In this document: one piece after another, positions 18,031 to 26,233 of the stretch | How the letters are laid out: each line of letters opens with the position of its first letter | How positions within the stretch are numbered: the first letter of the stretch is position 1 | Source of the DNA: Pseudomonas yamanorum | GTDB taxonomy: Bacteria; Pseudomonadota; Gammaproteobacteria; Pseudomonadales; Pseudomonadaceae | Assembly: GCF_013386765.1 (NCBI RefSeq) | Contig: NZ_JACARE010000022.1 | Coordinates: 1 to 64,000 of the forward strand | Direction: 5' to 3' | DNA length: 64,000 nt | Notes under the pieces: generated by a model | Told to the model about the DNA's origin: nothing | Databases searched by the model: none | Seen by the model: only the letters and a program-made list of their open reading frames with translations | Made by a program: the position numbers and the translations under genes

Positions 18031-19217
18031 GTACTGTCCAGGCCAAACTGCTGATCGTCGACGATCTGCCGGAAAACCTGCTGGCCCTTGAAGCGCTGAT
18101 CAAGCGCGAAGACCGCCAGGTCTACAAGGCATTGAGCGCCGACGAGGCCTTGTCGCTGCTGCTCGAGCATGAGTTCGCCATGGCCATTCTCGACGTGCAG
18201 ATGCCCGGCATGAACGGCTTCGAGCTGGCCGAGCTGATGCGCGGCACCGAAAAGACCAAGAACATCCCCATTGTGTTTGTCAGCGCAGCGGGGCGTGAGC
18301 TCAACTATGCGTTCAAGGGTTATGAAAGTGGCGCCGTGGACTTTCTGCACAAGCCGCTGGATATCCACGCGGTCAAGAGCAAGGTCAATGTGTTCGTCGA
18401 CCTGTACCGCCAGAGCAAGGCCATGAAGCAGCAGGTGGAAGCCCTGGAGCAAAGCCGTCGCGAACAGGAAGCCTTGTTGACGCGCCTGCAGGCGACCCAG
18501 GCCGAGCTTGAGCAGGCGGTGCGCATGCGCGATGACTTCATGTCGATCGTTGCCCATGAAGTGCGCACGCCCCTCAACGGGCTGATCCTGGAAACCCAGT
18601 TGCGCAAGATGCACCTGGCGCGGGACAACGCAGCGGCGTTCACCCTGGACAAGATGCACGCCATGGTTGACCGCGATGAGCGGCAGATCCAGAGCCTGAT
18701 CCGCCTGATCGAAGACATGCTCGACGTGTCGCGCATCCGCACCGGCAAGCTGTCGATCCGCCCCGGGCGCTTTGACCTGACGCAACTGGTGCACAACCTG
18801 CTGGAGAACTTTGCCCCGCAAGTGGCGGCGGCCCAGTCCTCGGTGAAATGGGTCGAAGAAGGGCCGGTCGAGGGCAACTGGGATGAGTTTCGAATCGAGC
18901 AGGTGGTATCCAACCTGCTGACCAACGCCTTGCGCTACGGGGCCAAGAGCCCGGTAGAAGTGCGGGTGTATGCCGAGCATGGCGAGGCGCGGGTCGAGGT
19001 GCGTGACCACGGGATCGGCATCAGCGAAGACAACCAGAAGCGCATTTTCCAGCAGTTCGAGCGGGTGTCCGCCAGCCATGCCGTGGCGGGCCTGGGCTTG
19101 GGTTTGTTTATCTCCGAGCAGATTGTCGCGGCCCACGGGGGTACTATCGAGGTCGAGAGCCGGATAGGCGAGGGCGCCTTGTTCCGCGTCTGCCTGCCGT
19201 TGGGGGCAGAGGCATGA
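18024..19217 (+). CDS. Receiver-histidine kinase (REC-HisKA-HATPase)
   Basis: 397 residues, no membrane segment. The receiver is at 1-125 with Asp57 (AILDVQMPGMNG), a short coiled coil at about 130-170, His178 (IVAHEVRTPLNG), and the ATPase lobe (NLLTNALRYG, GLGLGLFISEQIV). Cytoplasmic kinases of this layout are usually controlled by a partner kinase, here most likely the three-receiver kinase of the same operon. Coupled to cheB by overlap. Confidence 0.9.
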   Translation: MLSTVQAKLLIVDDLPENLLALEALIKREDRQVYKALSADEALSLLLEHEFAMAILDVQMPGMNGFELAELMRGTEKTKNIPIVFVSAAGRELNYAFKGYESGAVDFLHKPLDIHAVKSKVNVFVDLYRQSKAMKQQVEALEQSRREQEALLTRLQATQAELEQAVRMRDDFMSIVAHEVRTPLNGLILETQLRKMHLARDNAAAFTLDKMHAMVDRDERQIQSLIRLIEDMLDVSRIRTGKLSIRPGRFDLTQLVHNLLENFAPQVAAAQSSVKWVEEGPVEGNWDEFRIEQVVSNLLTNALRYGAKSPVEVRVYAEHGEARVEVRDHGIGISEDNQKRIFQQFERVSASHAVAGLGLGLFISEQIVAAHGGTIEVESRIGEGALFRVCLPLGAEA

Positions 19218-19295
19218 AATCAATCGCGAATCCGACGCAACCTCTGCGTGACCCTATGGTCGTATCAGCAGCAATTGACCGGACAAAGGCTTCCC

Positions 19296-19673
19296 ATGAG
19301 TGAAGATGCACAAGATGTGGTACTGATCGTCGAAGATGACGAGTCGATTATGTTTGTGTTGGGCGAGTACCTGTCGGGCCTCGGCTACCGGGTATTGAAG
19401 GCGATTGACGGTGAGCAGGCGTTTGAAATCCTCGCCACCAAGCCGCACCTGGACCTGATGGTGACGGACTATCGCCTGCCCGGCGGGATTTCCGGGGTGC
19501 AGATCGCCGAGCCGGCGATCAAGCTGCGACCGGAATTGAAGGTGATCTTTATCAGCGGCTACCCGCAGGAAATCCTTGACTGCAACAGCCCGATCACCCG
19601 CAACGCACCGATCCTGGCCAAGCCGTTTGATCTGGATACGTTGCAGGAGCACATTCAGCGCTTGTTGGCATGA
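19296..19673 (+). CDS. Single-domain response regulator
   Basis: 125 residues, receiver only: VEDDESIMF (about 12-20), Asp58 in MVTDYRLPGG, FISGYP, and Lys in LAKPFD. It ends the signalling operon, 78 bases after the receiver-kinase. An in-frame start at 19248 is possible, but the ATG at 19296 matches family length. It is likely the final phosphate acceptor or an adaptor. It converges on the 1574-residue toxin-like gene with a 24-base gap. Confidence 0.87.
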   Translation: MSEDAQDVVLIVEDDESIMFVLGEYLSGLGYRVLKAIDGEQAFEILATKPHLDLMVTDYRLPGGISGVQIAEPAIKLRPELKVIFISGYPQEILDCNSPITRNAPILAKPFDLDTLQEHIQRLLA

Positions 19674-19697
19674 AGGCAGCGGTGCCAAGTTAAACGA

Positions 19698-22600
19698 TCA
19701 GGCGTTCAGGCTCTTCACATTGGTATTCAGTGTGCTGGCGGGCGTGTAAGCGAACTGCCAACCCGGCTTTCCGTCAATTCCATCCAGAAATCTCTGCAGG
19801 CCTTTGTCTTTTCCATTACCAAGGTGGTACACGGTCATTCCGCCGCTGACGACAGGCGGATTGCCTGCCCTGACCATCGCCACGTCTAGGTCCGGGCTGT
19901 TGGTGTTGAAAAGGTACAGCTCATTGTCGGCGGTTTTTTGAATGTAGACGGTGTGACCAAACTCTCCGCCTTCATTGGCGTGCTTGAAGTTCAGCAGCCC
20001 GGACTCAGTGATATCGGCGGGATTGAAAGTGGTTTTAAGTGCGTCCGGTTTGATTCCCATCAGTTCCAGATAACGCGGCGAATAGTTGGAGCCGCCTTGG
20101 CGGTTTGTGCTGGCTTTGACTGCCGCGAACACGTCATCCGAGAGGTTTTTTTCCGCTTGGCCGATACGCACAGACGCCTCATAACACACCAGGCCTTGAT
20201 TGCCCGGAGCCTTATGCAGTAACTCCCACTTGGTTTTCAACTCCACGTGGGAAAGGGGCGCAACCCCAGGCGGCGTGATGGGCGTGTCATACAGTTTTTT
20301 AACGTCTGGACTGAACACGCTATTTTTTTGTTGCCAGGCGTCATCATGATCAAACACCTTGAACTCCAACTTGTTGGGATCGGTGCTATGGGTTTTATAT
20401 TGGGGCTTCAGTTTTTTATCGCGAGAAATTCGTTCCAGACCCTTTTTCATATCCTCCGCGCTTTGGAAGTTGGCAATGCCATGATTCGGATCATAAAAGT
20501 AATAGCTCCGGTGAGTGCCATCCACCTTTACACCCGCCGCCATGGCGTGACCTGGAGAGTCGATCATGACTGACTTTGAAACCGTGGCGTCCGCCAGTTC
20601 CTGAACCATGTTTTGTATTGAAAGCTGCCGGGTAGGCTGCCCGGCATGGAACGCACTTCGAGCCCCCACCTGAGTTTGAAGCCTGCTGAGCCTGGCGATG
20701 AACTCTCTGGAGGCAGGGGCCTTTGGGAAGGCTGCGGCGGTAAACATGTTCGTGAGAAGCGTCTGATCTTTTCCTTCCGACACGGCGGTCGCCATGGCGC
20801 GTGAAAGTGCAGCACATTGCCCGTCAGACAGTTGCCCCGTTTGGCTGAAGTACACGACTTGGGGCATGGGTATGACGTTTCCGAAGCGAGGTTCGATATT
20901 GTCGATAAACCTGGCTGATCCACTGCGGCCAAACTCATAGGCGATATCGTCGTACTTTTTGAGGAGCATGCCTGCCTGCTCTGCGGTGAGATTCTTATTG
21001 CCCGCCAACTTCATGATATCTGCTGCTTTCATCTTATTGGAAAAGCCTGCGATGGTCTGAGGGTTTCCAGACAAGTAGCCCTGTTCAAACGCATCTTTGT
21101 CAGGCCCTCGACGATGAGCGTTAATGGTGTTTTTCCAGTTGCTGACAATGGCTTCATCCACTTTCCTGGTGACGCCGTCTGCGGTAGCCCATTTTCCGAA
21201 GTCTTCGGTATCTATACGTGCGGAGGGTAGAAAGTCCTTCAGCGCAGGGCCGTAGGCTTGCTTGCTCACCGGGTTGTAGTGATGCCATTTGCCATTTTGA
21301 AGAATGGCAGGACCTTCCAGAAACTGGTTGTCCAGCTTGAATGTGCCGAATGAGGAGGAGTCGAAACGTTTGCTGGCTTTCACGAGATCATAGTTGTCGG
21401 CGGAGCGCGCCAGGGTTCTGAAAAAATTTTCGCCCTTGTTGAATCCGGTTCTCCCCAGCGTTGCAATACCGCGCCCGATATCGGCAGCGCCATCCAACGG
21501 ATTAAGGGCGCCGATGGCCGCCCGTCCAACGATCTTCAGCACTCGGCCAGCCTTGGCCAGTGCCGAGGCACCGGCCGCCAGGGCCTTGGTAGCCTTTGCT
21601 GCGGCGCCCAGTCCCATGACGAAACCAAAGACATCAAGGGTCAGGTCCACAATGCCGTCACCATAATTACCGGCCATGAAATTCTTGATCGCTGATCTTC
21701 CAGGAATCAAATCAAGTAAAAATTCCTGGACCTTTTTATACGCGGGGACTTCGGTATCAAGCGTGGTCGAACCCCAGGCCTGATCGTACAAGCCTTTAAT
21801 ATCAAGGTCATCCAACAGCGCCTGAGCGATGTAGGTGGTGCGTGTGCTGTTGGAACTATTCAGGTACGCGCCGGTGATTGTTTTTTCATCAGTCTCTCCC
21901 TCCGAGTATTTTCGTGTTTTTACTTCGTCAAACTCCCTGAAAATATAGGTAGAGTCGGTGGGCTGGCGTCCCACCTTAAAATCCTTGAAGTCTTCACGCT
22001 TGGTGATTTTAGACGTTTGCAAATTAATTTCGTACGTCGTCACTGGCCTGTTTTTCAGTTGGGTTTTTACTACCAGAGTGTTTGGCTTCATCCGGGTCCG
22101 CGTTTCGCGGCCAACGTTGTCTTTTAAAACATCAAACTCTTTGGCAACCGTAATTTTTCCATATTCAAGATTTTCCCGGTCCTCATAGGGCAGCTGCGAT
22201 ATCAAAAGTTTAACCTGGGCGCGAGTAGCATTCTCGATGCCTTCTATATAGGCGCTGAGTGCTTCTTTAAAAGCAGGCAGTATGTGTGGGCGACCGCTGG
22301 CTTTTTTCAGTACATCGTCGATGTCCACTGCCGCCGATGAAGAAACCCATTTATTTAGATTGGGGGACCTTTTACTCTCATCTATCTCGGTCAATTCCAT
22401 CGAGGGAAGATCAAATAAGCGGTCTTTCATATACAGATCCAGGACTGAATAGGGGCCCGGGAAATCGTAATTGCCTGGGCGACCCGTGTCGCCCAGGACG
22501 AGCGTGATGCACTTTTCCTGCAACTGGCTCTCGGTCATGTGGGGCAGGCATTCTTTCAACTCTGTCAATGCCATGAGCTGCAGGTCCGGCATCGGCGTGC

Positions 22601-24422
22601 GGTAAGCTTCGGAGGCTTTCTGTAACTCACTGATTTGGGCACTGAACGCTTCGCGGACTCTGGTCATTCGCTCCGGGGTGTCAGAGGCCATGCCGTTGAT
22701 GATCCCCCAATGTTTAAGCGCGTTTTCCTGCGCGGCATATTCAACTTGGCGCCCCTTGAGGGAGATCGGTGCCACGCTGGCATACAGCATGATTTGCCCG
22801 TAACTCATGCCTGCCGTCGCGCCTGGCGTTTTAGCCTCGATTCTCCCCACGGCGGTGACAAAACTGACCCAGCTATGGGAGCCGGGAACGACAGTGTCCG
22901 GGATGTCCTTGACCAGATATTCGGGTGCCCGGTTCGAAAGCAACACGTGGGCCAGAATCGATGCCTTTTCGGGGGATGACGCCTCGCCAGTCCTGACCAT
23001 AAAGTCGACGATGTGCTTGAAGATCACCGGTGCAGGTTTGCCCCACGTCTCTTTGTCCATCAGGTCGAAACCGGAGATGACCGTGACTGGCCTGCGCTGG
23101 GGGCCGGAGCCGACATAGCCGTCCATATTCATGGCTGCCAACAGCCAGTCCTCGACACTGCCCTTGACCGACCGGGCTTCGAACTTGGCCTGGATCGCAA
23201 GACCCAACGCCTGCCCCTTGGGCGAGTCGATGAGCGTCTTGAGCAACTGTTGCGGATTGCGCAGCTCGGACTGGGAAAATGTATTGCCCTGCATCAGGTA
23301 TTCCAGCACGTTCTTGAAGGCACTCACATCAATGTCGCCGAACTTGCCGTAATGAAGATCGGCCTCCAACTGCAGCCGACTTTGGTGATCCAGTGGTGTG
23401 GGCCAGGCTAATGCGCCGCCGTTATTGCCATGCTCGGGGGCACTCGGCTCGGGCCTGAGCAGATACTTTGAGAGGTTTTCCAATTGTTCGCGGTGGGTGG
23501 GAATATCCCAACCGTTGTCGTCGATGATTTGCTTCAGGCAGGGGCTTGATTCGTTTGCGTATGGGCTGTCGGAACGCGCTATTAAAAGAGTCTGCTCCAG
23601 ATACTGCGGGATTCGTCCCTCCCAATACCCGTTTTCTACCTGTTGATCCGCCAGGTACTTGAATTCATTGCCCAGGTTTTGATTGTCGTAAAGAGACGCC
23701 AGTGCGGTCTTCTGGGTTGCGAGTTCATCTTCGCTGCGAGACTCATGCAACCCTTCGAAGTAAGGCTCGTCCAGTGTATGGAACGCTTCGTCTGCCAGTA
23801 TCTGTTTCGCTCGCTGGTGGGTTTCAGCGGGCGATTGCTCCAGTTCCTTGTAGAAGCGCTTGACCAGCCATAACGGGGCGCTGTTGCTGTTCTCGGAAAG
23901 CGGAGGCTTGAAGCTTGCAAAGCTGTATCCGTTGGCCACGATCAGGCCTGCGGCCATCACAGGCCCACTGACATTCGCCCAATCCTTGTCTTGCGGACCA
24001 CGGGTCTGTAAGGACGGGCTCGATGTGAGGCTGCGCGTGGTCTTGAACGATACCTGGTTTGATCCCGGGGTGATTGTCAGCGTGGATTTATCAAGACGCG
24101 CAGACTTCATCCACTCGGCCACCTGTGGTGACTGGAGGGCGCGCCCCAATTGCGCCCACCACTGGCCAAACGTGGAGCTTGGCGGGATGTTGTCGATCAT
24201 CAGCCCCCGGTCATGACTGGACATCCCGTTTGTTCGAAGCAGCGTATTGCCATACAGCCTGGCCAGTTCACTATCGCCCTCGGCCCGCGAGTCGACAGGC
24301 TTCGCATCGCTTGCCGAGGATGACCCTGGTTCCGAGACCGTTGGTTGGTTTGCCGAAAGGGGCACCGGGCCGGAATTGACAGGCAACTGGTGCAGGGGGA
24401 TTACACGACTGGACGAAATCAT
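19698..24422 (-). CDS. Large toxin/effector-like protein with tandem papain-like cysteine peptidase domains
   Basis: 1574 residues. I do not recognise the N-terminal 900 residues: no signal peptide, mostly helical. Residues about 915-985 are strongly hydrophobic and Ala/Gly rich (FGFVMGLGAAAKATKALAAG), like translocation segments of large toxins. Two domains follow. The first has Cys1203 (SDGQCAALSRA), His1292 (SPGHAMAAG) and Asp1311 (YYFYDPNHG), the C58/YopT pattern. The second has Cys1413 (GLVCYEASV), His1490 (EFGHTVYIQ) and Asn1506 (LYLFNTNSP). The His-Asp/Asn gaps are 19 and 16. AT-rich stretches (near 21880-22180) differ from neighbours and suggest transfer. It lies 140 bases downstream of the KaiC/kinase operon on the same strand. 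Proteolytic toxin activity is inferred, not shown. Confidence 0.7.
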   Translation of the reverse strand: MISSSRVIPLHQLPVNSGPVPLSANQPTVSEPGSSSASDAKPVDSRAEGDSELARLYGNTLLRTNGMSSHDRGLMIDNIPPSSTFGQWWAQLGRALQSPQVAEWMKSARLDKSTLTITPGSNQVSFKTTRSLTSSPSLQTRGPQDKDWANVSGPVMAAGLIVANGYSFASFKPPLSENSNSAPLWLVKRFYKELEQSPAETHQRAKQILADEAFHTLDEPYFEGLHESRSEDELATQKTALASLYDNQNLGNEFKYLADQQVENGYWEGRIPQYLEQTLLIARSDSPYANESSPCLKQIIDDNGWDIPTHREQLENLSKYLLRPEPSAPEHGNNGGALAWPTPLDHQSRLQLEADLHYGKFGDIDVSAFKNVLEYLMQGNTFSQSELRNPQQLLKTLIDSPKGQALGLAIQAKFEARSVKGSVEDWLLAAMNMDGYVGSGPQRRPVTVISGFDLMDKETWGKPAPVIFKHIVDFMVRTGEASSPEKASILAHVLLSNRAPEYLVKDIPDTVVPGSHSWVSFVTAVGRIEAKTPGATAGMSYGQIMLYASVAPISLKGRQVEYAAQENALKHWGIINGMASDTPERMTRVREAFSAQISELQKASEAYRTPMPDLQLMALTELKECLPHMTESQLQEKCITLVLGDTGRPGNYDFPGPYSVLDLYMKDRLFDLPSMELTEIDESKRSPNLNKWVSSSAAVDIDDVLKKASGRPHILPAFKEALSAYIEGIENATRAQVKLLISQLPYEDRENLEYGKITVAKEFDVLKDNVGRETRTRMKPNTLVVKTQLKNRPVTTYEINLQTSKITKREDFKDFKVGRQPTDSTYIFREFDEVKTRKYSEGETDEKTITGAYLNSSNSTRTTYIAQALLDDLDIKGLYDQAWGSTTLDTEVPAYKKVQEFLLDLIPGRSAIKNFMAGNYGDGIVDLTLDVFGFVMGLGAAAKATKALAAGASALAKAGRVLKIVGRAAIGALNPLDGAADIGRGIATLGRTGFNKGENFFRTLARSADNYDLVKASKRFDSSSFGTFKLDNQFLEGPAILQNGKWHHYNPVSKQAYGPALKDFLPSARIDTEDFGKWATADGVTRKVDEAIVSNWKNTINAHRRGPDKDAFEQGYLSGNPQTIAGFSNKMKAADIMKLAGNKNLTAEQAGMLLKKYDDIAYEFGRSGSARFIDNIEPRFGNVIPMPQVVYFSQTGQLSDGQCAALSRAMATAVSEGKDQTLLTNMFTAAAFPKAPASREFIARLSRLQTQVGARSAFHAGQPTRQLSIQNMVQELADATVSKSVMIDSPGHAMAAGVKVDGTHRSYYFYDPNHGIANFQSAEDMKKGLERISRDKKLKPQYKTHSTDPNKLEFKVFDHDDAWQQKNSVFSPDVKKLYDTPITPPGVAPLSHVELKTKWELLHKAPGNQGLVCYEASVRIGQAEKNLSDDVFAAVKASTNRQGGSNYSPRYLELMGIKPDALKTTFNPADITESGLLNFKHANEGGEFGHTVYIQKTADNELYLFNTNSPDLDVAMVRAGNPPVVSGGMTVYHLGNGKDKGLQRFLDGIDGKPGWQFAYTPASTLNTNVKSLNA

Positions 24423-24562
24423 AATTGGGCGGCCTTCAGGGAATCGTCGGGTTCACCCCAGCAGCATCGCGCGCGCTGAGATATGAACCTTCGTACCCAA
24501 TACCGTCGTGACGATTCCAACCTGCCGACAATTAATAATTACCGCACTTTGCCGGGCGTGCG

Positions 24563-26233
24563 TTACGCCCGGATCATCTCCCGCACCTTCGCCGTCAGCA
24601 AATCAAAGGTGAACGGTTTGGTGATCATCTGCATCCCAGGGTCCAGAAAACCCCCGCGAACCGCTGCGTGTTCCGCATACCCGGTAATGAACAACACCTT
24701 CAAATCCGGCCGTACCTGCCGCCCGATTTCCGCCAGTTGCCGCCCATTCATGCCCGGCAGCCCAACGTCGCTGATCAACAGGTCGATGCGTTGGCCGGAC
24801 TCGATGATCGGCATCGCGCTGTCGGCGTCGCCGGCTTCGACAAACGCATAGCCCAGTTCACTCAGCACGGCACTCACCAGCACCCGCACGGCCGGGTCGT
24901 CTTCGACGATCAGTACGGTTTCGCCTTCGTTGGCGAAGGGCAGCAAGGCCGGGTTGAGCGGTTCATCCACAATCATTTCACCCACAAACCGTGGCAAAAA
25001 CAGGCTGACGGTGGTGCCTTCGCCGACCACGCTGTGAATCGTCACATGCCCATGGGATTGCCGGGCAAATCCATAAATCATCGACAGTCCCAGGCCCGTG
25101 CCCTGGCCGATGGGCTTGGTCGTGAAGAACGGGTCAAAGGCCCGGCTGATCACGCTTTCGGGCATGCCGCAGCCGGTGTCGCTGACGCTCAGCTCCACGT
25201 AGTCGCCGGGGGTGAGGGTGCCGTAGGCCGCCGTGAACACGCTGTCGAGATGGCGATTTGTGGTTTCCACCACCAACTGGCCGCCGTCAGGCATCGCATC
25301 GCGGGCGTTGAGCGCCAGGTTGAGCAGGGCACTTTCCAGTTGGTTGGGGTCGACTTCGGCGGTCCATAGCTGCTCGGTCAGGCGGATGTCCAGGGTGATG
25401 CTTTCATTGAGGCTGCGTTCCAGCAGCTCACCCATGGACGCCACCAACTGGTTGATCTGGACCGGTTTTGAATCCAGTGACTGGCGCCTGGAAAACGCCA
25501 GCAGACGGTGGGTCAGGGCGGCCGCGCGGTTGGCGGAGGTCACGCCCAGATCAATCAGGCTGTCGAGGTCGTCTATACGCCCCCGCGCTACCCGGCGTCG
25601 CAACAATTCAAGGCTGCCAATAATGCCGGTGAGCATGTTGTTGAAGTCATGGGCGATGCCGCCGGTCAATTGGCCTACGGCTTCCATCTTCTGCGACTGG
25701 CGCAGGGCTTCTTCGTTGTTGCGCAGCTGGGCGGTGCGTTCTTCCACCTGTTGTTCGAGGGTCTCAAGGGTGCTTTGCAGGCGTTGTTCGCTCTGGCTCA
25801 GGTCGATCAGGCGATCCCGGGCTTCGTACTGTCGGCGACGGCCCCGCAGTGCCGTGCTGACCAGGCTGATCAGGGTCACGGGATGGAACGGCCGCTCCAG
25901 GAAGGTCACGTTGCCCAGCAGCTTGCTCAGGTGCGACGAGCCGTTCTGCTCGCTGCCGCCGTGATGGGTCATCAGTACGATGGGCAGGTCGGACCACGCC
26001 GGCTGCTGGTGCAGATAGGTCAACAGCGGTTCCAGGTCGATGCCATGCATGGCTTCGGCGGCGATGATCAACAGGCCGGCGCCGTGTTCGAGCTCGTCGC
26101 AGAGCATTTGCAAATGCCCCGCGATTATCCCGTTGAACCCCGCCTCGTTGAGCATCATCAGCGCCAGGGAGCTGTCGCGGCCCAGGGGGGCCAGAATGAT
26201 CGCCCGTTCGGAAATGGCCGGCAGGCCACTCAT
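24563..26233 (-). CDS. Hybrid histidine kinase (degenerate receiver-HisKA-HATPase-REC)
   Basis: 556 residues, cytoplasmic. Residues 1-130 fold like a receiver (IILAPLGRD, LIIAAEAMHG, IVLMTHHGG) but without a clear Asp acceptor. A coiled coil (about 140-180) leads to His195 (GGIAHDFNNML), then the ATPase lobe ([26 protein letters not shown]) and a C-terminal receiver with Asp in LLISDVGLPGMNG. The start codon overlaps the kaiC-like stop by 4 bases, so it is the natural kinase partner of that ATPase. A weak GC hairpin sits at its stop codon. Confidence 0.88.
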   Translation of the reverse strand: MSGLPAISERAIILAPLGRDSSLALMMLNEAGFNGIIAGHLQMLCDELEHGAGLLIIAAEAMHGIDLEPLLTYLHQQPAWSDLPIVLMTHHGGSEQNGSSHLSKLLGNVTFLERPFHPVTLISLVSTALRGRRRQYEARDRLIDLSQSEQRLQSTLETLEQQVEERTAQLRNNEEALRQSQKMEAVGQLTGGIAHDFNNMLTGIIGSLELLRRRVARGRIDDLDSLIDLGVTSANRAAALTHRLLAFSRRQSLDSKPVQINQLVASMGELLERSLNESITLDIRLTEQLWTAEVDPNQLESALLNLALNARDAMPDGGQLVVETTNRHLDSVFTAAYGTLTPGDYVELSVSDTGCGMPESVISRAFDPFFTTKPIGQGTGLGLSMIYGFARQSHGHVTIHSVVGEGTTVSLFLPRFVGEMIVDEPLNPALLPFANEGETVLIVEDDPAVRVLVSAVLSELGYAFVEAGDADSAMPIIESGQRIDLLISDVGLPGMNGRQLAEIGRQVRPDLKVLFITGYAEHAAVRGGFLDPGMQMITKPFTFDLLTAKVREMIRA

